Origin: Winogradskya consettensis
GTDB taxonomy: Bacteria > Actinomycetota > Actinomycetes > Mycobacteriales > Micromonosporaceae
Direction: 5' to 3'
Assembly: GCF_018332715.1 (NCBI RefSeq)
Contig: NZ_BOQP01000017.1
Location: forward strand, 310,001 to 374,000
Length of the DNA: 64,000 nucleotides
Position 1 is the stretch's first letter, and each line of letters opens with the position of its first letter. The notes beneath the pieces are model-generated. The model made no database searches and had not been told where the DNA came from. It worked only from the letters and a program-made list of their open reading frames with translations. Made by a program: the position numbers and the translations under genes. Positions 16,964-24,019 of this stretch are shown here, one piece after another.

Positions 16964-17605
16964 ATGTCCGACTCACTGGAATGCCGGGTTTTACAGCGGG
17001 CGACGATCCGCACCCGCGTCACGGTTCCGCTGCGCTTCGCGGACGGCTACTCCACCACCGCCCAGGTGCACACGTTCAACGGCCTCGCCGACGGCAAGGA
17101 GCACCTGGCCCTCGCGCTCGGCTCTCCGGACCCGGACAGCGTGCCGCTCGTGCGGCCCCATTCCGAGTGCATGACCGGTGACGTGTTCGGCTCCGAGCGC
17201 TGCGACTGCGGCCCGCAGCTGCGCGAGGCCGTCGAGCGCATCACCCAGACCGGCGGCTACCTGCTCTACCTGCGCCAGGAGGGCCGGGGCATCGGGCTGT
17301 ACGCGAAACTCGACGCGTACGCACTGCAGGACTCGGGCCTGGACACGTACGAGGCGAACGTCGCGCTCGGCCGGGGCGAGGACGAGCGCGACTACACCGC
17401 CGCGGCGCAGATGCTGCTGGCGCTCGGCACGGAGAAGATCCGCCTGCTGAGCAACAACCCGGACAAGGCCACCCAGCTCCAGGCGTACGGCGTGGAGGTG
17501 AAGGAACGCATCCCGACCGGCGTGCACCTGTCCCCTGCGAACCGGCGCTACCTGGCCACGAAGGCGACCCACACCTCGCACACCCTCGACCTGCCCGGCC
17601 TCTAG
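16964..17605 (+). CDS. ribA: GTP cyclohydrolase II
   Basis: A 213-residue GTP cyclohydrolase II, which opens GTP with loss of formate and pyrophosphate to a diaminopyrimidine nucleotide. HSECMTGDVFGSERCDCG supplies the zinc ligands Cys69, Cys80 and Cys82, and RQEGRGIGLYAKLDAYALQD is the catalytic segment with Tyr119, the residue that separates canonical GCH II from the formyl-retaining variant. It lacks the RibB domain of the usual RibAB of riboflavin operons, and no other rib genes flank it, so it is probably a pathway-specific copy. ATG 16964 follows a G-run Shine-Dalgarno (GGGGGG). The stop forms CTAG with the convergent gene. Confidence 0.9.
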   Translation: MSDSLECRVLQRATIRTRVTVPLRFADGYSTTAQVHTFNGLADGKEHLALALGSPDPDSVPLVRPHSECMTGDVFGSERCDCGPQLREAVERITQTGGYLLYLRQEGRGIGLYAKLDAYALQDSGLDTYEANVALGRGEDERDYTAAAQMLLALGTEKIRLLSNNPDKATQLQAYGVEVKERIPTGVHLSPANRRYLATKATHTSHTLDLPGL

Positions 17606-18912
17606 CAGACCGTTCCGCGTCGTGGAACGGTCAGATTCATCAGGTACGCGTCCACGGCCGCCTTCACGCAGGTGGATCTGTTGTACGACCCGTGTCCGGC
17701 GCCGTCATAGGTGAGCAGCACGCCGTGCCGGCCGAGCTGGGCCGCCACGGAGAGCGCCCAGTTGTAGCCGCTGGCCGGGTCGTGCCGCGCGTTGATCAGC
17801 AGGAGCGGCGTGCGGGTGTGCACGTCGAGGCGGTGCTGCGGGTCCGCCACCGGTCGCGGCCAGCCGAGGCAGGTCCCGATCGCGAGGACGCCGGCGGAGT
17901 AGCGGAAGTCACGGGTCGCGTTGCTCGTGATGAGCCGCTGGTAGGACGCGTAGTCGCGGACCGGCAGGGCCCAGTCGTTGCAGGACACCGCGGTGGCCGG
18001 CTCCGGCGTGGACTGCTTCTCGATGTCCCCGGCGGCGATGGCGCCCGCAAAGCCCGCATAGTCGGGCGCGTACATGCTGCGATGCGCGGTTGCCGTCAGG
18101 TCCCACACCTCGTCGGGGCCGGCGGCGTCGAGCAGGGCGGCCCACTCGGCGTGCACGTCCTTGCCGTGCAGGGCGCAGCTCTCCGTCGCGTCGCACCACG
18201 CGGCGAACGCGTCGAACGAGTCCTGCAACGCCCAGGCCTGGGTCCGCACGAAACCGGCGGTCCGCTGACTGTGATCGACGGAGCTCTCCAGGACGACCGC
18301 CCGGGTACGCGACGGGTACGTCTCGGCGTACAGCTCCCCCACCAGGGTGCCGTAGGAGCTGCCGTGGAACGTCAGCTGCCGTTCGCCCAGCGCCGACCGG
18401 AGCGCGTCGATGTCGCGTACGGTGCTCAGGCTGTCGGCGTGCTCCCAGAGCGGGCCGTAGTCCTCCCGGCACTTCGCCCAGGCCGCCTGGTTCTGCTGGA
18501 TCCGCAGGTCGAAGTCCGCGGCGCTGGCGATAACGGGTGACGCCGGGGCGGGGCACGGCATCGGACTGCTCTGGCCCACCCCGCGCGGGTCATAACTGAC
18601 GATGTCGAACCGGTCGATGAGATCCTGGCTGAACCGGTCGAACCGCGTCGGGTCGGTGATGACGCCGACGCCGGAGTCACCGGGCCCGCCGGGGCCGAAC
18701 ACCAGCGTCCCGACGCGGAGCCCCGGTTTCGCCTGGTGCCTCGCCACCCGGAAGCCGAATTTCTCGCCGCCCGGATCACTCCAGTCCACCGGTAACTGCA
18801 GTGTCGCGCACTCTGCGGAATTGCCGCAGGAGGTCCATTCGATGGGTACGGGCGCCGGCGCGGCAACGACGCTCGCCGTCATCACCAGTGCCAGCACGGA
18901 TGCGATAGTCAT
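17602..18912 (-). CDS. Secreted TAP-like alpha/beta-hydrolase
   Basis: A 436-residue exported serine hydrolase of the tripeptidyl aminopeptidase (SlpD/SlpE, TAP C-terminal) family. Residues 1-18 are a Sec signal peptide. Visible catalytic residues are Ser186 in FHGSSYGTL, an Asp in INARHDPASGYNW and a His in DGAGHGSYN; GPGGPGDSG is the oxyanion region. The TAP-like C-terminal domain covers roughly the last 100 residues, which include cysteines (STCVK, final GTVC) likely in disulphides. It should cleave N-terminal peptides outside the cell. The start at 18912 coincides with the signal peptide; the longer frame from 19668 is not supported. Confidence 0.87.
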   Translation of the reverse strand: MTIASVLALVMTASVVAAPAPVPIEWTSCGNSAECATLQLPVDWSDPGGEKFGFRVARHQAKPGLRVGTLVFGPGGPGDSGVGVITDPTRFDRFSQDLIDRFDIVSYDPRGVGQSSPMPCPAPASPVIASAADFDLRIQQNQAAWAKCREDYGPLWEHADSLSTVRDIDALRSALGERQLTFHGSSYGTLVGELYAETYPSRTRAVVLESSVDHSQRTAGFVRTQAWALQDSFDAFAAWCDATESCALHGKDVHAEWAALLDAAGPDEVWDLTATAHRSMYAPDYAGFAGAIAAGDIEKQSTPEPATAVSCNDWALPVRDYASYQRLITSNATRDFRYSAGVLAIGTCLGWPRPVADPQHRLDVHTRTPLLLINARHDPASGYNWALSVAAQLGRHGVLLTYDGAGHGSYNRSTCVKAAVDAYLMNLTVPRRGTVC

Positions 18913-18984
18913 GACTCGATGCTCGGGGAAAGTGATCCGCGCGGTAATCGGGTGCGTCCCGGAGCTTCCCCGTAAGGGACGGCA

Positions 18985-18990
18985 TATCGT
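18985..18990 (+). promoter_or_regulatory. -10 box of a leaderless promoter
   Basis: TATCGT lies 6 nt before the ATG at 18997, and the intervening bases CGGGTC contain no Shine-Dalgarno. Confidence 0.5.
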
Positions 18991-18996
18991 CGGGTC

Positions 18997-19599
18997 ATGA
19001 CGACTGTCGACTTCTACTTCGATCCGGCGTGCCCGTTCGCCTGGATCACCTCCCGCTGGATCCTCGAGGTCGAGAAGCAGCGCGAGGTCGACGTGCGCTG
19101 GCACGTGATGAGCCTCTACGTCCTCAACGAGGGCCGGGATCTCCCCGAGTCCTACCGCACCTCCGTCAACGCGTCGCTCGGCACGGTCCGCGTGGTCACC
19201 GCGGCCTGGCAGCAGCACGGCGACCAGGTCCTCGCCCCGCTCTACACCGCGCTGGGCACCCGCATCCACAACCAGGGCCGCAAGACCGACATCGCCGCCG
19301 TCATCGCGGAGTCCCTCGAGGAGGCCGGCCTGCCCGCGTCCCTCGCGGAGGCCGCGCAGAGCGACGAGTACGACGCCGCGCTGCGCAAGAGCCACCACGA
19401 GGGCATGGACCCGGTCGGCCCGGACGTCGGCACCCCGACGATCCACATCGACGGCGTGGCGTTCTTCGGCCCGGTGCTCAGCAGCATCCCCAAGGGCGAG
19501 CAGGCCGTGAAGATCTTCGACGGCGCGGTGGCCCTGGCGAGCTATCCCGACTTCTTCGAGCTCAAGCGCACCCGCACCGGTGGCCTCAACTTCGAGTGA
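18997..19599 (+). CDS. DsbA-family protein, Rv2466c-like
   Basis: A 200-residue thioredoxin-fold protein of the DsbA/HCCA-isomerase group, closest in layout to the mycothiol-dependent reductase Rv2466c. The opening VDFYFDPACPFAWITSRW gives the active-site region; GTPTIHIDGVAFFGPVLSSIP is the cis-Pro loop and C-terminal part. The CxxC is reduced to a single cysteine (C12-P-F-A15), so it would work through a mixed disulphide with mycothiol instead of as a dithiol oxidoreductase. No signal peptide, so cytosolic. A strong terminator hairpin follows 5 nt after its stop. Confidence 0.82.
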   Translation: MTTVDFYFDPACPFAWITSRWILEVEKQREVDVRWHVMSLYVLNEGRDLPESYRTSVNASLGTVRVVTAAWQQHGDQVLAPLYTALGTRIHNQGRKTDIAAVIAESLEEAGLPASLAEAAQSDEYDAALRKSHHEGMDPVGPDVGTPTIHIDGVAFFGPVLSSIPKGEQAVKIFDGAVALASYPDFFELKRTRTGGLNFE

Positions 19600-19604
19600 A
19601 GTGC

Positions 19605-19636
19605 TGCGTGCGGCCTTCTCCGCAAGGCCGCACGCA
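19605..19636 (+). terminator. Strong hairpin terminator after the DsbA-like gene
   Basis: TGCGTGCGGCCTT (19605-19617) and AAGGCCGCACGCA (19624-19636) pair without mismatch over 13 bp around the 6-nt loop CTCCGC. It begins 5 nt after the stop and lies between the DsbA-like gene and the promoter of the radical SAM gene. No U-run follows. Confidence 0.75.
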
Positions 19637-19676
19637 ACCTCCCCCGCGGGCGCACAGTTTCTCCGCAAACGCTTTC

Positions 19677-19682
19677 TACCGT
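19677..19682 (+). promoter_or_regulatory. -10 box of a leaderless promoter
   Basis: TACCGT lies 6 nt before the ATG at 19689 (spacer GACGGC), just past the preceding terminator hairpin, so the radical SAM gene has its own transcript. Confidence 0.5.
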
Positions 19683-19688
19683 GACGGC

Positions 19689-21059
19689 ATGCGAGTCACG
19701 ATGATCCTTCCCGCGCTGACCGAGGCGACCAGCCCGCTGTTCCGGCCGATCAAGTATTCGCTGTTCCCGCCGCTGGGCCTGGCCACGCTCGCCGGCTACC
19801 TGAGCCCGGACGACGAGGTGCGCATCGTCGACGAGCACGTCGAGCGGGCCGATCTCACCGACGACCGGCCGGACGTCGTGGTGATCCAGGTGTACATCAC
19901 GTCGGCGCGGCGCTCGTACGAGCTGGCCGACCAGTACAGGGCCCGTGGCGTCTTCGTCGCCCTCGGCGGCCTGCACGTGACGTCGTTGCCGGACGAGGCC
20001 GCCGCGCACGCCGACGCGATCTTCCTCGGTCCCGGCGAGGACACCTGGCCGCAGTTCCTGGCCGATCACCGGCGCGGCGAGGCTGCCCCGCGCTACGAGT
20101 CCACCACGCGGACGCTGCAGGGTCTGCCCCCGATCCGGCGTGACCTGATCAAGCGCGAGCGGTACCTCGTGCCGAACTCGATCGTCGTGTCCCGGGGCTG
20201 CCCGCATCACTGCGACTTCTGCTACAAGGACGCGTTCTTCGAGGGCGGGAAGTCGTACTACACACAGGCGGTCGACGACGCGCTCGCCGAGATCGACCGC
20301 CTGCCGGGCAAACACCTGTATTTTCTCGACGACCATCTGTTCGGCAACCGCCGTTTCGCCGAGGCCCTGTTCGAGGGCATGAAGGGCATGGGCCGGGTCT
20401 GGCAGGCGGCGAGCACGGTCGACGCGGTGCTCGCCCCCGGTCTGGTCGAGAAGGCGTACGCCGCCGGACTGCGCAGCATGTTCGTCGGCTTCGAGACGGT
20501 CAACGAGGCCAACCTGACCGAGCAGCGCAAACGCCAGAACGTGGGCCGTGACTACGACGCGGTCGCCCGCCGCCTGCACGACGCGGGCGTCATGGTCAAC
20601 GCCAGCTTCGTCTTCGGCATGGACGGCGACGGCCCCGACGTCTTCGGCCGCACCGTCGAATGGGCGGTCGGCGCGGGCCTGGAGACGGCAACGTTCCACA
20701 TCATGACGCCGTACCCGGGCACCGCCCTCTACAAGCGGATGCAGGCCGACGACCGGATCGTGCACCACGACTGGGACCTCTACGACACCCGGCACGTCGT
20801 CCACCGCCCGCGCGGGATGACCCCTGAGCAGCTCGAAGCCGGCTACTGGCAGGCATACCGGGACTTCTACCGGTGGGGCAACATCTGGCGCGGGGCGAGT
20901 GCGAAGCCGTTGCCGGACCGGATGCGGCATCTCGCGTACGCCGGGGGGTGGAAGAAGTTCGAACCGCTCTGGGACGCCCTGATCCGCTCCCGGCAGGTCC
21001 TGCGCGCCCTCCCGCTACTGGAGACCACCCTGAACCGCATGCGGGTCGCGGCCCAGTAG
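19689..21059 (+). CDS. B12-binding-type radical SAM protein
   Basis: A 456-residue protein with an N-terminal cobalamin-binding-like Rossmann domain (residues 1-135; PPLGLATLAGYL and ALGGLHVTSLPDEAAAHAD typical) and a radical SAM domain with the 4Fe-4S ligands Cys171, Cys175 and Cys178 in SRGCPHHCDFCY. The conserved DDHLFGNRRFAEAL and FVGFETVNEANL blocks place it in the group with Mg-protoporphyrin cyclase BchE and hopanoid methylases. The DxHxxG base-off cobalamin motif is not present, so cobalamin, if bound, is base-on. The substrate is unknown. The long upstream frame from 19029 runs antisense-like through the DsbA gene and is rejected. It overlaps the convergent MDMPI gene by 45 nt. Confidence 0.85.
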   Translation: MRVTMILPALTEATSPLFRPIKYSLFPPLGLATLAGYLSPDDEVRIVDEHVERADLTDDRPDVVVIQVYITSARRSYELADQYRARGVFVALGGLHVTSLPDEAAAHADAIFLGPGEDTWPQFLADHRRGEAAPRYESTTRTLQGLPPIRRDLIKRERYLVPNSIVVSRGCPHHCDFCYKDAFFEGGKSYYTQAVDDALAEIDRLPGKHLYFLDDHLFGNRRFAEALFEGMKGMGRVWQAASTVDAVLAPGLVEKAYAAGLRSMFVGFETVNEANLTEQRKRQNVGRDYDAVARRLHDAGVMVNASFVFGMDGDGPDVFGRTVEWAVGAGLETATFHIMTPYPGTALYKRMQADDRIVHHDWDLYDTRHVVHRPRGMTPEQLEAGYWQAYRDFYRWGNIWRGASAKPLPDRMRHLAYAGGWKKFEPLWDALIRSRQVLRALPLLETTLNRMRVAAQ

Positions 21060-21593
21060 GAGCAGTATCCGGTCGAGGGTGCCGGCGTCGTCCGGCACCG
21101 GCAGGGCGGGCGCGAAGGACACCCTGTTCTCCTTCGGCACGGCCTCCGCGACCACCAGCGCCGCGTCGAGCACGCCGGGGGCGAGCTGCCAATCGACGCC
21201 GATCGTGCGGGCGACGTCCCACCCGTGCACCACATAGTCGACCAGGTGGAATCCGACGGCGATCCGCCCGGGCAGGACCCGGCCCAGCTCGGGCAGGGCG
21301 AAGGGTCGCTCCAGGACGCCGGTCACGGCAAAGGCATCCAGGACCGGATCAACCGCTTGTGCGTACGCCGTGAGCGGCTCTCCGGTGTCGTCAGGTCCCC
21401 AGATCGCGAGGTCGTCGCCGTGCCCGTTCGCCGCGGCGGCGAATCCCCGGTGCTGGGCGGTCATGTGCGCCAGGAGGGCCCGCAGGTCCCACCCCGTGCA
21501 CGGCGTGGCCAGGGTGAGATCGGCGGTCGTGGCCCGGGCGACCACGTCGGCACTTCCGCGGGTCGCCAGGGCATCCGCCTCAATGATGTGCAT
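21015..21593 (-). CDS. MDMPI/DinB-type metal-binding protein (TIGR03086-like)
   Basis: A 192-residue four-helix-bundle protein of the mycothiol-dependent maleylpyruvate isomerase N-terminal family (TIGR03086-like). TPCTGWDLRALLAHMTAQHRG holds the first metal-binding His, and GFHLVDYVVHGWDVARTIG the other two. These proteins bind a divalent metal and probably conjugate or transfer mycothiol on a xenobiotic; the actual reaction is not known. The ATG at 21593 lies 6 nt from its -10 box and only 23 nt from the divergent MarR start, so the MarR protein very likely regulates it. Confidence 0.82.
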   Translation of the reverse strand: MHIIEADALATRGSADVVARATTADLTLATPCTGWDLRALLAHMTAQHRGFAAAANGHGDDLAIWGPDDTGEPLTAYAQAVDPVLDAFAVTGVLERPFALPELGRVLPGRIAVGFHLVDYVVHGWDVARTIGVDWQLAPGVLDAALVVAEAVPKENRVSFAPALPVPDDAGTLDRILLLLGRDPHAVQGGLQ

Positions 21594-21595
21594 TC

Positions 21596-21608
21596 GCTTA
21601 CTATAAGC
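21596..21608. promoter_or_regulatory. Shared operator and overlapping divergent -10 boxes
   Basis: GCTTACTATAAGC (5-bp arms, 3-bp centre) fills the middle of the 23-bp gap between two divergent start codons. It overlaps both -10 boxes: TATAGT on the minus strand (21605-21600, 6 nt before ATG 21593) and TAAGCT on the plus strand (21604-21609, 7 nt before ATG 21617). A dimer bound here would block both promoters. Confidence 0.65.
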
Positions 21609-21616
21609 TTGCGCAC

Positions 21617-22030
21617 ATGGATTCCGACAGGCCCGACCTCGGGGAAATGGTGATGCGGCTCGGCCGTCGCCTGATCGCGATGGAGCAGCCGATCCTGGCC
21701 GGGCACGAGCTGTCCATGTGGGGCTACGTGGTGCTGACCGCCCTGAGCCGCCGGACGGTGCGCACACAGGCGGCGCTCGCCACGGCCATCGGTGCGGACA
21801 AGACACGCCTCATCCCGATCCTCGACGACCTGCAACATCGCGGACTGATCCACCGGGAACCCGATCCGGCGGACCGGCGTGTGCGGCTGCTCGCCCTCAC
21901 CCCGGCCGGAACCAGCCTGCACCAACGGATCCAGACCGCCATCCGCGCCGCCGAGAACGACCTCCTCGCCACACTCTCCGAATCGGACCGCCACGGCTTC
22001 CTCGCCGCCCTCCGCGCGCTGCACTCCTGA
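21617..22030 (+). CDS. MarR family transcriptional regulator
   Basis: A 137-residue MarR-type winged-helix regulator: TQAALATAIGADKTRLIPIL is the helix-turn-helix (residues 54-73), and HRGLIHREPDPADRRVRLLAL is the wing with the conserved D-x-R-DRR pattern. The mRNA is predicted to be leaderless because no Shine-Dalgarno fits between -10 and ATG. The palindrome in the 23-bp gap is the likely autoregulatory site, and the divergent MDMPI-type gene the likely co-regulated detoxification target. No cysteine is present, so ligand binding is more likely than redox sensing. Confidence 0.87.
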   Translation: MDSDRPDLGEMVMRLGRRLIAMEQPILAGHELSMWGYVVLTALSRRTVRTQAALATAIGADKTRLIPILDDLQHRGLIHREPDPADRRVRLLALTPAGTSLHQRIQTAIRAAENDLLATLSESDRHGFLAALRALHS

Positions 22031-22070
22031 TCTCACCGCACCCAGCGGTTGCTGTCGGTCAGTCACGGCC

Positions 22071-22190
22071 CGCGCTGCTGGACTCCCCACCGGGCTGCTG
22101 GACTCCCAACCGGGCTGCTGGACACCCCGCCTGGCCGCTGGACTCCCAACCGGGCTGCTGGACTCCCCGCCTGGCTGCTGGACTCCCGCC
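22071..22190. repeat. 20-bp minisatellite, six units
   Basis: Six imperfect copies of a 20-bp unit of the form cgggctgctg + gactcccaac lie between the MarR gene and the next gene. Differences are limited to a few positions (for example ccaac versus ccgc-c, gctgctg versus gccgctg). Not a CRISPR: there are no unique spacers. Confidence 0.85.
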
Positions 22191-22216
22191 GGGCCGCCTC
22201 ACGACCGCTGGGCTGT

Positions 22217-22222
22217 TAGCGT
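22217..22222 (+). promoter_or_regulatory. -10 box of a leaderless promoter
   Basis: TAGCGT lies 6 nt before the ATG at 22229 (spacer GCGGCC), directly after the 20-bp repeat array. Confidence 0.5.
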
Positions 22223-22228
22223 GCGGCC

Positions 22229-23545
22229 ATGGCGGAGAAGGCGGCGGGGCAGCGGGTCGGTGAGCTGGTGGTCGCCGGGTTGGTCGGGGCTCTGGCAGGG
22301 GCTGCGATTGCCGGGCGCAGGGGTTCGCGGGCCGCGGTGGCCGGTGGGCTGGTGGGGACGGCGGCGTTGATGGCTTCCGAAGCCGTGGCGCGGGTCCGGC
22401 AGCGGCCCGGGGAAATCCCGCCGTGGTGGTCGCGGGTAATCATGAGCGGGGCGATCGCAGCACCGCTCGGCTGGCTCGGCGCCAGGGTGACCGGGTCCGG
22501 GTCCGGGTCCGGGTCCGGGCTGGCGAGCGGGGCAGGGCCGGTGGCCGTGGGGCTTGTTGCCGGGGCGGTGGCCGGGGCGCTCGGGTTGCGGCCGCAGAAG
22601 GTGGTGCTCGGGCCGGTGGCCGGGGCTGCCGTCGGCGTGGCCTGGAGGCTGGCCGGTGGACCGTCGGCGCCGCCTGCCGCCGTGGCGGCAAGTGCCGTGG
22701 TCGGATTCCGGGTGCTGTCGGCGCTGCTGTTCCGCGACCCGCAGGTGGGCCTGCTCGCCGAACGGGTGCGAGCCGCGGACCTGCCGTTCGTGGTCCCGCT
22801 CGAGTCGCGCACCCGCTACGTCGGCGTCGACTACGTGCGCACCCTCGCCGAGGTCATCGGCGGCACCTACGAGGCGAACGCCGCGGACGTCGGGATCGTC
22901 GGCTCACTCGACGACCTGGCCGGCCCGCAGTTCGACCCGGCCGGCGTGGATCCGCTGGTGCGCGAATTCTACGAGCGCACCACCCGCTTCACCCTCGACA
23001 TCGTCCCCGAGTGGCGACTCTGGGTGCGCCCCGGCTACCTGCTCTACCGCAGCCTGGTGGCCCGCCCGGTCGGCCAGGCCAACGTACCCATGAACCAGCG
23101 CGAAACCCTCCGCGGCGTCCGCAGCCGCATCGACACGATCACCCCCGACGGCGGCGGCGCGGTCGGCGTACGCGGCTGGATCCGCTCCTACGCCGACACC
23201 GACGAACCGATCTACGTCGGCATCTACACGACGTACCGCCACGACGACCACGGCTACGTCAGCGTCGGCTTCCCCGTCCCGCACGGCAGCTTCACCGCCA
23301 CCCTGCTGCCCCTCCCCCGCCCCGGCGGCGGCCTGATCCTGACCAGCCACAGCGACCTCGCCCACCCCGGCCACTACCTGACCTACATCGATCCGGAAAC
23401 CCGCGACCTCACCACCCTCGCAGTCCCCGGCTTCACCGAACGCCTCGACGTCCACACCGACAACGGCCAACTCCGCGCCGACCACGCCTTCACCCTCTAC
23501 GGCCTGCCATTCATGACCCTGCACTACACGATCCGCCGGCGCTGA
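22229..23545 (+). CDS. Membrane protein of unknown function
   Basis: A 438-residue protein in two halves. Residues 1-185 are Ala/Gly/Val-rich with about five hydrophobic segments and contain a (GS)n run encoded by a hexanucleotide repeat. Residues 190-438 form a soluble-looking, beta-rich domain with conserved-looking aromatic and charged segments (TRYVGVDYVRTLAEVIGG, PEWRLWVRPGYLLYRSL, LTSHSDLAHPGHYLTYID). I do not recognise the family. It is monocistronic, preceded by the minisatellite and followed by a 474-nt gap. The composite layout suggests a membrane-anchored enzyme or lipid-processing domain, but nothing in the sequence proves that. Confidence 0.6.
   Translation: MAEKAAGQRVGELVVAGLVGALAGAAIAGRRGSRAAVAGGLVGTAALMASEAVARVRQRPGEIPPWWSRVIMSGAIAAPLGWLGARVTGSGSGSGSGLASGAGPVAVGLVAGAVAGALGLRPQKVVLGPVAGAAVGVAWRLAGGPSAPPAAVAASAVVGFRVLSALLFRDPQVGLLAERVRAADLPFVVPLESRTRYVGVDYVRTLAEVIGGTYEANAADVGIVGSLDDLAGPQFDPAGVDPLVREFYERTTRFTLDIVPEWRLWVRPGYLLYRSLVARPVGQANVPMNQRETLRGVRSRIDTITPDGGGAVGVRGWIRSYADTDEPIYVGIYTTYRHDDHGYVSVGFPVPHGSFTATLLPLPRPGGGLILTSHSDLAHPGHYLTYIDPETRDLTTLAVPGFTERLDVHTDNGQLRADHAFTLYGLPFMTLHYTIRRR
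22491..22520. repeat. Hexanucleotide repeat (CCGGGT)n inside a gene
   Basis: Five in-frame copies of CCGGGT/C encode the Gly-Ser run of the membrane protein at 22229. A copy-number change would keep the frame. Confidence 0.8.
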
Positions 23546-24019
23546 TCCGGCAGCGATGGTGACGGTCGACGTCATGAACAACGCGGGCTGTGCACGTTCG
23601 GCCCCGGTCCACAGCCACCCGGGAGACTTCCCGAGCAGAGTGGTGCAACCGAGGGCGCATGACCAGAGGCAGCGCCGGCCGCCCTACCAGGGAATCTCCT
23701 GTGATCGGACCAGCCATCCGATCCACCGTAGACCGGCCTGCCGCGATCGCAGCCACTGCGGCGAGTGAATCCGCGTGGCCGTAGCTGTGCAGGGTGGCTT
23801 CCGGAGAGGAGACACCACAGGCACCTTCGGCGACAGCGTCATCCGCCAACTCCTCGAACGGCTTGTCGCCCACAGCGAGCGCCCGCTGATCGGTGTGCAA
23901 GCACCGTCCTGCCGGAGTTCCCGCAGGAAACGATCGTCGCAACCCACCCCGACCGGCCTCGGGCCCGGGAGAAATGTCGGGGGTCGGTGGCACAATCCGC
24001 GGCACGCTTCGATGAGGGG
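23546..24019. other. 474-nt gap without a convincing gene
   Basis: Open frames exist on both strands, but none has codon structure, a Shine-Dalgarno or family similarity that I can support. The stretch is somewhat lower in GC than the surroundings. A CACAAT hexamer at 23991-23996 is a possible -10 for the operon that begins at 24020. It may include remains of a decayed gene. Confidence 0.4.

Noticed and set aside
18913..19668. Upstream extension of the TAP-like hydrolase
   Set aside because: It is antisense to the DsbA-like gene; the signal peptide begins at 18912.
19029..19688. In-frame extension of the radical SAM gene over the DsbA-like gene
   Set aside because: It lies on the same strand in another frame of a well-supported gene, crosses a terminator hairpin and has no family similarity.
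23511..24005. 164-residue minus-strand frame in the 474-nt gap
   Set aside because: No ribosome site, no recognised motif, and it overlaps the end of the previous gene antisense. A decayed gene remains possible.
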